A DNA stretch of 64,000 nucleotides, taken from Dromiciops gliroides. Lineage: Eukaryota > Chordata > Mammalia > Microbiotheria > Microbiotheriidae. Each line of letters begins with the position of its first letter. Position 1 is the stretch's first letter. This document shows positions 21,446 to 32,539 of this stretch, in pieces. The DNA lies in assembly GCF_019393635.1 (NCBI RefSeq), contig NC_057864.1, positions 467,176,117 to 467,240,116 on the forward strand, given 5' to 3'. Made by a program: the position numbers and the translations under genes. The notes below the pieces were generated by a model. That model was not told where the DNA came from and made no database searches. It saw only the letters and a program-made list of their open reading frames with translations.

Positions 21446-22890
21446 GGGTAATCTGTAGGATTGGGCCACAGACAACATGTTGAAACGTTCAAAGGGTGAT
21501 ATAAATTTAAAATGATATTATTGTCCTTGTCATTGGCCTGCTGGAGGCAGAAGAACCTCTTCCCAAAAGTCTGTTGGAGGCTTGGAATATAAAATGATGC
21601 TCCTATGCTTTAGCACAGCTAAGCCATAGATTTAGCCGTGATATGGAAATTTGGGAGAAGGCAGAGATCAATGTAAAGTCCTATACTTGGGTCAAAACAT
21701 TCAATGCCACAAGTACAAATTGGGAGAGATGTGGCTAGACAGTGATTTCTCTGAAAACATCCTACGGATTTTAGTGAATCATATCAATAGTTTATGTTGG
21801 CAGTACTCCCCCAAACTAATACCATTTTAGGATCAGAGTATGCTGGTCCAAAAAGGTGATATCCCTTGCCTTCCTTGGCCCTGGTCAAACCACCTCTCAA
21901 ATTTTGTGTGTGTAGGTACCACATTCTGGGTGGGAGACTTACAATCGAGGATGCTTCCAGAAGAGGGTGATAGGACTGGACACTAGGCTATATAAAGATT
22001 CATACTGATGCTTATTCTGGAGAAGAAGGAAAAAAAAACTTATGGGGGACATGACTGTTGGCCCCAAATGTTTCCCATTATACAGAAGAGGGATTGATCT
22101 TGTTCTGTTTGTCTTCTCAGAGGCCAGAATTAGGAATAATGGAGAGAAGTTGGAGGGATAGATTTAGGTTTGCCCTCAGGAAAAGCTTACTAAGACTGGA
22201 AGCCATCCAAAAATGGAGGGCACTGCTTTGGGACATAATGAATCCCCATGGAAGTGGCAATCTTGAAGCAGAAACTGGAAAACCAGTTTCACTGGTAAAA
22301 GGGGATTTATGCCCAGGTACAGAAGGGGTTAGATGACCTCCCAATTCAGATTGTTATTTTATAGTAGGGGAAGGGATACTGTGGTTTCCAGGCTGACTCC
22401 AGCTGTTCATTGAAGCCTTACTGGACTACCTCATTCCCCTTCTGCAAGCTTTCTCCCCCAGGGGTAATCTGCCACAATCTGGTGGGGAGGGGAGGGGAGC
22501 GAAAAGAAGGGGAAGGTTCTGAGAAGTGACTGCAAGAGCTGATCCCCCCGCCCCCCCCCATCTCCAGTGGGATTCTCTAACCCTGTGAACGATCCTGCCT
22601 GGAAGAAACGAGACTGGTTTTAAAAGAAATGAGGCACCGAGCAAGGCAGGTAAATTTTCTCTGAATCTGTCTGCAAGGCGGATAGAGCAGCAAATGCCTC
22701 CATCACCCAAATACCCTCACCTGGAAGTCTTTCTGCGTAGCTTCCTTTCCTCTTCCCCGAGTCCATGTCCCCCAGACCTACATAACTCTCCTCTTTTTGC
22801 CTTCCTCCACGAAAGACTTCCTTACAAAACTCAAGCCCGGAGCTGCAAACTGGGGAGGTGGGCTCAGGAGCTGCGGTGGGGCTGGAATAG
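21446..22890. other. Repeat-poor, no gene recognised
   Basis: Largest repeat-poor block of the left half. Frames at 22058-22336 and 22117-22344 overlap on opposite strands and neither resembles a known protein. It lies upstream of the CpG island at 23300. Confidence 0.4.
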
Positions 22891-22894
22891 AGAT

Positions 22895-23030
22895 TGTTAC
22901 CTCTTACTAGACTTTAAACTCCTTGAAGGCAGGGACTGTGTCTTATTTATCTCTGTATGCATCCAGACCCTAGCCCAGTGCCTTATACGTTGTAGAGACT
23001 TCGTGGATATTGATTTAATTGAATCCTGGG
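22895..23030 (+). mobile_element. L2-like LINE 3' end
   Basis: CTTTAAACTCCTTGAAGGCA, GGGACTGTGTCTTATTTATC, CCTAGCCCAGTGCC. Confidence 0.75.
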
Positions 23031-23299
23031 GGAGTGGGGGAATCCCTCGAGAGTCATTTATCCTGAACTGTTCTGATTTTGCTGGGAATATGAACACCCA
23101 GGGGAAGGGGAGAAGAGGAGAAAGGCAGGGGATGGGGGAGGGATAATGGAAGGACGAAAAATAAAGAAAGAAGGGAGGGGGAAGGGAGGAGGAGAAGGAA
23201 AGGAAGGTAGAGGGGGAAGTGTGTGAAAGGAGAGAAGTCTTGGTCTGGGCACCCCTGGACTCCCTCACCCATCTCCACCTTGGTTCCTGCGAAGCATGG

Positions 23300-24420
23300 C
23301 TGGGCAGGAGGGTTCAGGGGCTAGGGGCCAAGCCGTGGAGGACAACTTCTGCAGGCAGCGGAACTGAGTCGCGCTCCCTCCTTAGCGTTCGGGCCCCTGC
23401 AGCCCTGGCTCCAACCTTCCCAGGAGGCAGGCGCAGTGTCTGGCTCTGTTCCCCTTCACCTCGTCAGCCCCCCTCCACCCTGCCCCGCCTCCGCTGCTCT
23501 CCCCACTCCTCCCGTCCTCACCTTCGCGACCCGAGGGAGCGGCGGGTCCGGCCGGCAGAGGAGAACCGCGGCTGGGGCTGGGGAGGTTGGGGTGGGGGGC
23601 GCCTCTCCTCCAACCCGCTTAGATGCTCCCCGGCCTCTGTGGCGCCGGTTCTGGCTGCGGCTCCATCAGCTGCGCGGGCGGGAGGTGCCGGGGCTGGCCG
23701 GCTCCAATCTCGGGGGGGGGGGGATCGGAGGCAGGGGGCTGGGGGAGAAGGAGGGGTGCTCCGGGGCTTCAAGGGGGGGCTTTGGGGCGGGATCAAGGCG
23801 TAAACACCGAGCAACGTGACCGGAACTGGCGAGAGATCGGAGGGAGGGCAGAAGAGAAGGAGGAGGAGGAAGAGGAGGAGGAGGGGTGATGGGGATAGAC
23901 GAAGAAGAGGAGGGGGAGGGGACCGGGACCTGGGATAGACTGGGAGAGGGCGGGGAGGAGACTGGGGGCGGGGAGGGGCTGATGCTGACTGCACCCAAGC
24001 CCGGTGCGGGGTGCAAGGTTAAGCGAATGGATGGAGGGCGGGGGGCGGTGCAGCAAGGCGAACTGAAGGAGTTTACAGCCACTGGGGAAACAGAGCGGCA
24101 GAAAAGAGCCTGGTGGGCGACGGGAGTGGGAGGCCTCGGGGAGAGATGTGGGAGGAGTGGAGGTTGGGTGGGGAAAGCTAGAGAGGACTTCTTTAGGTCA
24201 CAGAGATAGTAAAGGGAAGGGGATGGGCGGGGGGGGGGGGGCGGGCGGAGGAGTCCTAGCTTCGGGACCTGGGCGGGGAGAGAGTACCCAACAGAGCCAG
24301 TGGCTGTCGGCACCACGGACAGCTCCCAAGAGCGCTAGCTCCCCCTCGCCACTCCCGGTCCCCAACCCAGCTTCCAGGCCCAGGCCCCGCCCTTGGGGTT
24401 CTCTAGGGGACGAGAGAGAA
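23300..24420. promoter_or_regulatory. CpG island, gene not assigned
   Basis: About 1.1 kb of GC- and CpG-rich DNA, including a G-run near 24230-24245 and long GA/GGA-rich stretches. All six frames here show proline-, glycine- or arginine-rich low-complexity ORFs caused by base composition. It lies between the opposed CCDC92B and plus-strand exons. It could be the CCDC92B non-coding first exon (that exon's 5' UTR shows an upstream intron), a promoter for a non-coding RNA, or an alternative promoter of the plus-strand gene. Confidence 0.6.
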
Positions 24421-24469
24421 GTTCCAGAAGTAAAGTCCTGCTTATGGGCAATGGGCAAAGTTGATTTAG

Positions 24470-24960
24470 AAACATTAATTTAATAAATATTTCATGAGCA
24501 TCCACCGCGAATCTGTCTGCGGCTGAAGCATGATGGGCCATAGAGTCCTGCCTGGATGTCACTCAATTCAATACAGCATAAGATTCAGTTCGACAAACGC
24601 TCATCAATCCCCTACTATGTGTGAGGCAAATATTGTGCCTCGAGTAAGTTCTGTGGATGTAGACAAAAAGGAAAGTCTCCTTGAGCAGCTTGGGTTTAGG
24701 GCATTTAATTAATTAATTAATTAAAAAAATATTATTTTATTCTAATTGGATTTGTGTGCAAGAGTGCATCGTTCTTTTTGTTTGTTTGTTTTTGTGGGGC
24801 AATGGGGTTAAGTGACTTACCCAGGGTCACACAGCTAGTGTTAAGTGTCTGAGACCAGATTTGAACTCAGGTCCTTCTGAATCCAGGGCCTGTGCTTTAT
24901 CCACTGCACCACCTAGCTGCCCCCGGGTTTAGGGCATTTAAACAGATAAGTAAATAATAT
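24470..24960 (+). repeat. Ancient dispersed repeat split by a SINE
   Basis: ATCAATCCCCTACTATGTGT begins the common old-repeat head. It resumes after 24941 with AACAGATAAGTAAATAATAT. Confidence 0.45.
24709..24924 (-). mobile_element. Short CORE-SINE carrying about 65 bp of 3' transduced sequence
   Basis: Perfect 17-bp direct repeats GGGTTTAGGGCATTTAA lie at 24692-24708 and 24925-24941. Between them, read on the minus strand, are the SINE, a (CAAA)n tail, then about 65 bp of unrelated sequence ending in an A/T-rich (TTAA)n tail. Confidence 0.8.
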
Positions 24961-25317
24961 ACGATCATTTGAGGAGGAAGAGAAAGATGTCACCCCTCCA
25001 GAAGGAAAGACTCCAAATCTGGTTCTTGTTCAGCTCTTGCCTGATTAAACCACTCTTGTAGGCCACGTCCTAGAGGAATTTCCTCCTCCTCCCTCTAGAG
25101 GAATCTATTCCTTCCTATCTTGACAATAATCAAGTCCCGGCTCTAAGAGGGAGCACTTTGGCATTTCTTGGAAAACACACATTTGTGGGGGCACCATTAT
25201 CAGATGAGTAAACGCTGGGAAAAAATGGTGCTTTCTTCGACCTATTCTCTCCTCTCTCCTTGAGTAGTTCTTTTGCTTCTCCCTCCCCATTCTGATAACT
25301 CTCCTTAAGGGGACTTC
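24961..25317. other. No recognised feature
   Basis: No repeat signature or exon supported. Confidence 0.45.
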
Positions 25318-25476
25318 TTTTTCTTTTCTTTTTCTTTTTTTGCAGGCCAGTGAGTGTTAAGTGACTTGCCCAGGGTCACACAGCTAGTAAGTGTTAAGTG
25401 TCTGAGGCCGGATTTGAACTCAGGTTCTCCTGAATCCAGGGCCGTTACTTTATCCACTGTGCCACCTAGCTGCCCC
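25318..25476 (-). mobile_element. Short CORE-SINE
   Basis: Complete body with GCCACCTAGCTGCCCC end and a CTTTT-rich tail. Target duplication not clear. Confidence 0.88.
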
Positions 25477-25790
25477 AAACAAGGTTATTTCTTATAAAAT
25501 CTTTCAAAGAATCATGAATTATTTTGACCTGTGGCGGAGAGACATCTTGTTTAAAGAGAGCCTTTAAGGGATATTTTGTTCTATCAGGTCAAATGCTTTT
25601 CTAATATTCAATATAATAGTGCTTTTCTAATAAACAATAAACATGGTGGGATATTATATTCCCCACATCTTTAAAACAAAAACACGATGGCAAAGATGTG
25701 ATTTACTGTGTAATATTGCTTGAGAAAGACTGCTTGTTCAATACTAAAAATTCATTAAGGGTAACTTTAATGCAGGTGGAGATGATTCTT

Positions 25791-26027
25791 TTTTTTTTTT
25801 GTGGGGTTCTCTTGGCACAGATTCCAGAGAGGTTTGCCATTTCCTTCTCCAGTGGATCATCTTTTTTTTTTTTTTCCAAAATTTTATTTTTGTGGGGCAG
25901 TGAGGGTTAAGTGTCTTGCCCAGGGTCACACAGCTAGTAAGTGTCAAGTGTCCGAGACTGGATTTGAACTCAGGTCCTCTTGAATCCAGGGCCGGTGCTC
26001 TATTCACTGTGCCATCTAGCTGCCCCC
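25791..26027 (-). mobile_element. SINE insertion, composite of type B tail part and short CORE-SINE
   Basis: Target duplication AGATGATTCT. The left part contains GGTTTGCCATTTCCTTCTCC of type B; the right part is a complete short CORE-SINE. Confidence 0.75.
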
Positions 26028-26750
26028 CCCAGATGATTCTAATAAAAATATTACATAGATGGGGAAAGTAGGCATACATCAGATGGCCCCTAGTGTTCTC
26101 TTTGTCTCTTTTTTCAGTATTATTATAAAGTTCTGAGATTTTCCTGCATCCCTTAGGTAACTTTCCCTCCTTTAGATATCTTGTGAATCCACACTCAATG
26201 CCCTCACAATTGTGTTGTCTCTAGCATGGATCTCCTCAAAGTACATCTCATTTGAGTTTTTGTTCACTTTTCCCATATTTGTTCACTTTAGGGCTATTTC
26301 TATTTCCTCTATAAGCATGTTTGGAACTAGGATGTTACAGTCCATGTTAGAATTGACTGTATTTGATAGTGAAAGAGTTTGTTATAGAAATCTTTGCAGA
26401 TCTTTCCATTTTTCTTTTTCTTTTTTTGCTGAACTTTCATTTTCATCCTTAAGTGCCTTTGGGATGACTTTGTTTAGTCGAGGCTATTACCAAGCTTTCT
26501 TTAAATTTTTCATTTTTTCTTTGCTTCCTACTACTTTATTCAGAATTTCCCACCTATTCTTCTCAATTGTTGTTGTCATTGTTGTTTCTTTGTCCTTCAT
26601 TCTCATGTAAGCATTTAGAGATATAAAATTTCCCCTAAGCACTGCTTTGGTTGCTTCCCATAGGTTTTGGTATGTTGTCTCATTATTGCCATTCTCTCAG
26701 ATGAAGTTATTGATTGTTTCTATGATTTGTTGTCTGACCTACTCATTCTT

Positions 26751-26918
26751 TTGGTTTTTTGTTTTTGTTTTTGGGTTTTTTTTGGTGAGGCAATGGGGGT
26801 TAAGTGACTTGCCCAGGGTCACACAGCTAGTAAGTGTCAAGTGTCTGAGGCCGGATTTGAACTCAGGTACTCCTGAATCCAGGGCCAGTGCTCTATCCAC
26901 TGTGCCACCTAGCTGCCC
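26751..26918 (-). mobile_element. Short CORE-SINE inside L1
   Basis: Target duplication CTACTCATTCTT. Confidence 0.9.
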
Positions 26919-27485
26919 CTCTACTCATTCTTTAGGATGAGATTATTTAGTTTCCAATTAATTTTCAGTTCACCTTTCCATGGCTCTTTATTACATATAA
27001 TTTTAATTACATCATGATCCGAGAAGAATGCATTTACTATTTCTGCCTTTCTACATTTGACTATAAGGTTTTTGTGCCCTAGCACATGGTAAATTTTTGA
27101 GTATGTTCCATGTACTGCTGAGAAAAAGATATATTCCTTTCTATCCCCATTCAATTTTCTCCAGATACCTATCATATCTAACTTTATAATATTCTATTCA
27201 CCTCTTTAACTTCTTTCTTATTTATTTTGGGGTTAGATTTACCTAAATCTTAGAGGGAAAGGTTCATATCTCCCACTAGTATAGCTTTGCTGTCTATTCC
27301 TCTTGTAACTCATTTAACTTTTCTAAGAATTTGGATGCTATACTACTTGGCGCACACATGTTTAGTATTATATTACTTTATTATCTTTTAGCAAGATGTA
27401 GTTTCCTTCCTTATCTCTTTTAATTAGATCTATTTTTGCTTTTGCTTTGTCTGAGATAAGGATTGCTACCCCTGCTTTTTTGGTT

Positions 27486-27762
27486 TGTCTTTCATTCTCA
27501 AAGAGGACCATGACATCGGGGTGATGTCATGACTTGCAGTGAATTGGACTTAAGTGAGGCAGGGCTCTCCTCCAGAGCTGTCTGGATCCAGTGGCAAGAT
27601 ATATATCAGGACTACTGGAGATGGCCCTGCATGTTTAAGGAAATTGGAGTCAAGTGACTTCCCTGGGGTCACACAGCTAGTAAGTATATGAATCCAGATT
27701 TGAACTCAGGTCCTCCCAACTTCAGGGCTAGTGCTCTATCCATTACACTACCTAGCTTCCCC
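27486..27762 (-). mobile_element. RTE-tailed SINE (type C)
   Basis: Reverse: CTTTCATTCTCAAAGAGGAC tail side, CCTCCAGAGCTGTCTGG body, CACACAGCTAGTAAG and CTACCTAGCTTCCCC head. It abuts the L1 fragment's 5' end. Confidence 0.8.
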
Positions 27763-28251
27763 TCTTCTCAATAATATTTTATGATAAAGTTTATATTATT
27801 TCATGAACAAATTTATATCTCATGTTGTCTTTGGCTGCTACATATTTCATTTTTGCAAATTAGGGTCTGTGTCTATGTTGTTTCTTCTATCCATTGCCAA
27901 TAGCCACTTTAAACAGGTCAGGATTGATTGTTTCAAGTGCATGAAGTCTCTTTTTCATTCTTCTAGCTTGGTAATGATACTGATCTTTGCTCTAAACAAG
28001 TTGGTCATTTGACTATACACAGACAACTGACTCAAGACTGATTCCTACATAAATTACTAGTCATTTCCTGTCTTTTAAAACACAATCAATTTAATTTGCG
28101 GGGTTATTTGCCATATTTTGTGCTTACTGGACCTTTTTTCCCCAAGAAAATATTCATGCTAGAGAGACATAAGATTTTTGTGTGATCAACTGGACTTTGG
28201 CTTCTTAAAACCTAATTTCTTTTCTTTTCTCTTAAAGAACCTACTATTTGG
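27763..28251. other. AT-rich, unclassified
   Basis: No recognised coding or repeat signature. Confidence 0.4.
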
Positions 28252-28408
28252 GGGCAGCTAGGTGGCACAATGGATAGAGCACCGGCCCTGGAGTCAGGAG
28301 TACCTGAGTTCAAATCCAGCCTCAGACACTTAACACTTACTAGCTGTGTGACCCTGGGCAAGTCACTTAACCCCAATTGCCTCACTAAAAAAAACAAAAA
28401 CAAAAAAA
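28252..28408 (+). mobile_element. Short CORE-SINE
   Basis: Target duplication AAAGAACCTACTATTTG. Second-subfamily variants (GGAGTCAGGAG, CTTAACACTTAC, CAATTGCCTCAC). Confidence 0.92.
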
Positions 28409-28409
28409 G

Positions 28410-29200
28410 AACCTACTATTTGCCAGGCTCTGTGCTAGGCATCAGTAATAAAGAAACAAAAATAAGACCAGTCCCTACTCTCAAGCCTTCAATGGATCAG
28501 GGTGCATGCCCTCCAACAGAACAGATGGAAATCTACCCATGCCTTCTCATCCTGTGTTTTCTTTACCCATCATTTTTATCATGTTCATCTATAGATCTTC
28601 TCTAGAGGATCCAATGTCCTGGAAACTTTCCTCAAGGCCTTGTATTTTGTGAGTACCAATGGAATGCTTAAATTGTCTATATCATTTTTAATTTTTCTTT
28701 CACATGACTGACCTCCTCTCTCCTTTTCCAGCCATCTACTTTATATTCCTCCTGCCACTTCTTGAGATTAAGTGATCACTGGAAATAAGCTGTAGCTTAT
28801 TTATGAATCTCATGTCTCCCTCCATTGCTCTTTAGGTCAGTCTTGACTTTGACCATTTCAAAGTTTACAAAGCACTTTCCTCACAAGAGCTTGGTGAGGA
28901 AAGTGGTAAGAGTTTTATTATCACTATTTCATAGAAGAGCAAACTGAGAAAGGTCATGTATCTATCTATGTTCCTCCTCGAACCTCTTTCCTTGTAATAA
29001 GAAAAAAGGAAACAGGAATTTATGACGTGCTATGTGCCAAGCACTATGCTAAGTATTGGGATACAAAAAGAAAGACAAACTTTCTTTTCAGGTAGCTTAC
29101 ATTCTAATGGGAGATGACAACACACGAAAGGGAGGTAGAAATCCAGGGCATGAAAACAGCAAAAGATGCAGTAAAATATTTCTTTGTTGATGTAGCTTGC
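28410..29200. repeat. Old repeat pieces
   Basis: 28410-28500 (CTGTGCTAGGCATCAGTAAT) and 29010-29190 (CTATGTGCCAAGCACTATGC, TAGCTTACATTCTAATGGG) belong to the ancient dispersed family. A reverse MIR piece is near 28860-28970. Confidence 0.5.
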
Positions 29201-30040
29201 CAACCCTTTCCCCCCATAATCTTAGGTCATCAAATCTAAGGCACATTGGAATGTCTGAAGATTGCCGAGCAATTTACATCATCCTCTGGAATCCTCCCAG
29301 GAGGCCTGTGATTTTGTGTATTGGCCCAATTTTACAGGAAAGGAAATTGAAACCTAGAGAAGAAAATGGACTTGCTCACTGTCCCACAGATAGGACCAAA
29401 GTCACTGGATCACAGACTTGGAGCTGAAATGGACCTTCAGGTCACCTAGTCCAATACCCTCATTTTACAGATGATAAAACAGAGGCCCAGAGGACTGAGT
29501 GACTTGGTTAATATGATGCAAAAGCTAAATGGTAATGAAGGATTCAAACCTAGCTTCTCTGACTCCAAACCCTGTGGTCTTTCCATTGTACCACACTGCT
29601 TGCTCAATAAGAAAGGAGAGGCTCAGAGAGGTATGTGCCTAACCCAGAGTCACACAGCAAGTCAGCAAAGTCTTGGAAACACAGAATTTTGAAGCCAATG
29701 AATACATTAGAGAAAATCTAGTCCATTGCTCAAACTTTAAAAAAATTGAAGCTCATCTAAAAAGCTTTTATTGCATGTGTTACACACGATTCAATATTGA
29801 CCATATTAGAAATGAAAATGTCTTAGAATTATTATGAAAAATAGTTTTTATCTCTCAAGGTCTCCCCGAAGATGTCTCAGGAACAGAGGTCCTCTGATCA
29901 CATTTTGAGAACTGCTGATTTGGTTCAACTAGTTCATTTTTCAGAGGAGGAAGCTGAGGACCAGAGTGAGAAAGTGACTTGTCCAAGGTAACACCGGTAT
30001 CAGAGACTTACACCTAGGCCCCTCCCTCAATTGCAAGGGG
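29200..30040 (-). repeat. Series of reverse MIR copies
   Basis: 29330-29405 (GGAAATTGAAACCTAGAG), 29405-29605 (AAAACAGAGGCCCAGAGGAC), 29615-29690 and 29925-30030 (GGAAGCTGAGGACCAGAG). Confidence 0.55.
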
Positions 30041-30344
30041 AGTGCTTTCTAAAACCTTGCCCAATGTTAGGGGCATCCCTTTTGTATGTGTAAGTCCTGG
30101 AGAGGGAAAAGGAAGAAGAATGGGGGAGGCTGGTGGCCTCTCACAAGCTCCCAGGAATCTGAGCCCCTCAGCAGAAAATAACATAAAAAGAGAAAGGGGC
30201 CCTCACTCCTGAAAGAGCGCCCTGGACCACTGGGGCTTCAAACCCTCCACACTTGTTAGCCTTCCTCAGGCTCCTCATTTTTCGATTGAGAGGGCTGGAC
30301 GAAATGGCTTCTGAGGTGCTGGATCTCTGAGTCTACGACTCTAC
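30041..30344. other. Flank of the CpG island
   Basis: A possible plus-strand MIR remnant at 30230-30340; otherwise unassigned. Confidence 0.4.
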
Positions 30345-30920
30345 TGCAGGTGGGGCGGAGCGCTGGTCTGTTCGCACGCACCGTGCAGCCAGCGGCGGGG
30401 CTGGGGTGCAGAGTTGCGGGGGTGTCCCAGAAACTCTTTCCTCCCCAGTTCGCTCTCCAAATTCCGACTCCGCGGGGAGCAGCGGGCCTAGGCCGGGCCT
30501 CCAGGTGGTAGAAAGGCGTAGAGAAGACCTAGCCTGGGCCCCCCACTTTCCGCCCCGCCCTACGGTGCCTCTCCTCCCCCGCCCCAGCTCCGGCCAGTTC
30601 TGCCCCTGATCCCTCACCGAGCTCGCTCTCGGTTCTCTCTCTCCCTGTCCTGCCGCAGACGGAGCAGCCGCCGCCGCCTCCTCCAGCGGTCCCCGGCTGG
30701 GACAGGGGTGGGAGTAGGAGGGAGGAGGCGCCCAGAGGGGGCCAGGCGGGGGTCCGAGGCATGGCGGGCCGCAGGGAGCCCGGGGAGAAGCGCTGGGAGC
30801 TGGTGCGCTGGTGAGTGGGGAGGGTGGGGCGTGTGAAGGACGACCGAGGAGACGTGGGGGAGGTGGCGGCCTGATGGGCCCGGGGGGCATGAGGCTCGGG
30901 GCGCCGGGATCACGCTGCCC
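30345..30920 (+). promoter_or_regulatory. CpG island promoter of the plus-strand gene
   Basis: Very GC-rich and CpG-dense sequence, in contrast to its AT-rich surroundings. It holds the Kozak ATG and donor of the exon at 30761 near its downstream part. No TATA box is evident, as expected for a dispersed CpG promoter. The GC box-like GGGGCGG/CCGCCC strings are seen directly; transcription start sites are inferred. Confidence 0.7.
30761..30810 (+). CDS. First coding exon of an unrecognised plus-strand gene (possible RAP1GAP2 alternative N-terminus)
   Basis: ATG at 30761 has G at -3 and G at +4 and lies inside a CpG island. Sixteen codons (MAGRREPGEKRWELVR) plus two bases are followed by a perfect GTGAGT donor at 30811. 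The split codon TG|G gives Trp when joined to the exon at 36912, and the frame stays open through that exon. The peptide is basic and has no signal peptide. I do not recognise it. Strand and position, head-to-head with CCDC92B, match human RAP1GAP2 (a Rap1 GTPase-activating protein), so an alternative N-terminus of that gene is likely by synteny only. A short separate gene cannot be excluded. Confidence 0.6.
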
Positions 30921-31975
30921 TCCCTTTACACGGCTTGGCCAAGGAGATGCTCCCTAGGAAGGGGGTAAGGCTAGGGGAGCGAAGGGCAGAGCTCCCAACG
31001 GGGTCCCTTCTCTCTGGCCCAAACTCAAACTTTCCCAGCCATGAGATGCTTCAGCCTGGACTTTCTTATCATAAGACGACCCCCCTTCCCCCACCCATGG
31101 GAGCACAGACCACCTGTCCCTTAGCCCTGCACCTTCCTCCATGCCCCCTCTCCTCCCTGTGCCCTTTAGACAAAGTTGGCCCGGAGATACACCGGTACTC
31201 CCCCTTCCTTTCTTTCTATTGTCTCTGTGCATCCCTATCAACCGGAGTAGAGGCCAGAGCAGAGAGCAGAGAGCAGAGATAAGGCTTCTGGATCCCCCAC
31301 CCCAAATGCTGTTTCCTTTTCATTATAAGAAGTGAAGGAACATTCTTACCCTCCCAACCCCCACCCCATTGTCCCTCTCCATCCTAGTCCTAACTTCTCC
31401 ATCTGATCCATGGAGGTCACTCTCCCCTCCATCTTCTATTCCCCATCCCTTCCTTTAATACAATGGGAATATCCAGTGATGTCAGAGTTCACAGCCTGGG
31501 CCCCAGTCTTCTCTTGACCTCCAGAGGTCAGTTCAAGGGAATGCCCTGCTCTCAGTTTCCATCCCATTCTTCAGATTCTTGACACTGGTTCCCAACACTT
31601 TAGGCATTAGGCAACTTGACCAGGTGGGAAGGGTTGGAGCTGGAGAGGGAGGCCCTTTTCTCATTTCATCCTGAGAATTGGGGTGGGGGGGTCTCCCAAG
31701 TTTTTATGGGAGAGAGTTCCCAGGGAGAATAGGGTGGGGAAAGCATGGGTGGTCCTGTAGGGAAGGGGGAGTAGGGCAGTTAGGACCCTTCCCCCCCCCC
31801 CTCTTGACTTTAGCCTGTGAAATCTCCCAGCAAATGGGTCTTACTTAGGCTAGGAAATCAGAGTCGGTCTGAGGTGTCAGGTTACTGGTCCAGTTGTAGC
31901 TCCTGGAAGAATGCAGCCTCATCAGTTTCAAGGGGAGTTCAGCATCCCCTATGCAATTAACTTGAATTGAAAATT
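30921..31975. other. First intron of the plus-strand gene, repeat-poor start
   Basis: No repeats and no second exon recognised. C/G runs near 31685 and 31790. Confidence 0.45.
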
Positions 31976-32121
31976 ATTTTTTTTTTTAGTAAGGCAATTG
32001 GGGTTAAGTGACTTGCCCAGGGTCACACAGCTAGTAAGTGTTAAGTGTCTGAGGCCGGATTTGAACTCAGGTCCTCCTGAATCCAGGGTCGGTGCTCTAT
32101 CCACTGCGCCATCTAGCTGTC
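31976..32121 (-). mobile_element. Short CORE-SINE
   Basis: Target duplication CTTGAATTGAAAATT / CTTGAATTGACAATT. Confidence 0.9.
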
Positions 32122-32154
32122 TTGAATTGACAATTTTAAACAACAACAGCAAAC

Positions 32155-32282
32155 TTGTTTTCAGTTAGGATTATAGATCTGGAACTGGAAGAGATCTCAG
32201 AAGCTATCTAGTTCAACTCTTCATTTTATAGATGAGGAAATTGAGGCCCAGGAGAGTAAAAGGCTTGTGTAGGGTCATACGG
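32155..32282 (-). repeat. MIR
   Basis: GATGAGGAAATTGAGGCCCA preceded by AAGCTATCTAGTTCAACTC. Confidence 0.7.
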
Positions 32283-32537
32283 AGGGCAGCTAGGTGGTGC
32301 AGTGGATGGAGCACCTGGCCTAGAGTCAAGAAGACTCATCTTTCTGAGGTCAAATCCGGTCTCAGACACTTCCTAGCTGTGTGATCCTGGGCAAGTCACC
32401 TCACCCTCTTTGCCTCCGTTGCCTCATCTGTAAAATGAGCTGGAGAAGGCAAAAGAAAACCCCTCTAGCATCTTTGCCACGAAAACCCCAAATAGGGTCA
32501 GGAAGAGTCAGGCATGACTGAAGAACAACATAAACAC
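32283..32537 (+). mobile_element. RTE-tailed SINE (type B), full length
   Basis: Head GGGCAGCTAGGTGGTGCAGT, AATGAGCTGGAGAAGG body, tail GTCAGGCATGACTGAAGAAC and AACA. Confidence 0.85.
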
Positions 32538-32539
32538 CT

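Larger units (their letters stand above)
25480..27480 (-). mobile_element. L1 fragment: ORF2 endonuclease to start of RT
   Basis: Read on the minus strand from 27480: KKAGVAILISDKAKAKIDLI with KRDKEGNYI, then the endonuclease C-terminus (FFSAVHGTYSKIYHVLGHK ... FFSDHDVIK ... WKLNNLIL), then TTYQNLWEATKAVLRG, and at about 25600 a KAFDLIE RT motif. Stops and frameshifts show it is dead. It lacks ORF1 and the 3' end and is interrupted by SINEs at 25791 and 26751. Confidence 0.8.

Noticed and set aside
23219..24316. Long overlapping frames on both strands (up to 216 aa), proline-, glycine- and arginine-rich
   Set aside because: Composition artefact of the CpG island; no domain, no consistent frame and no splice context.
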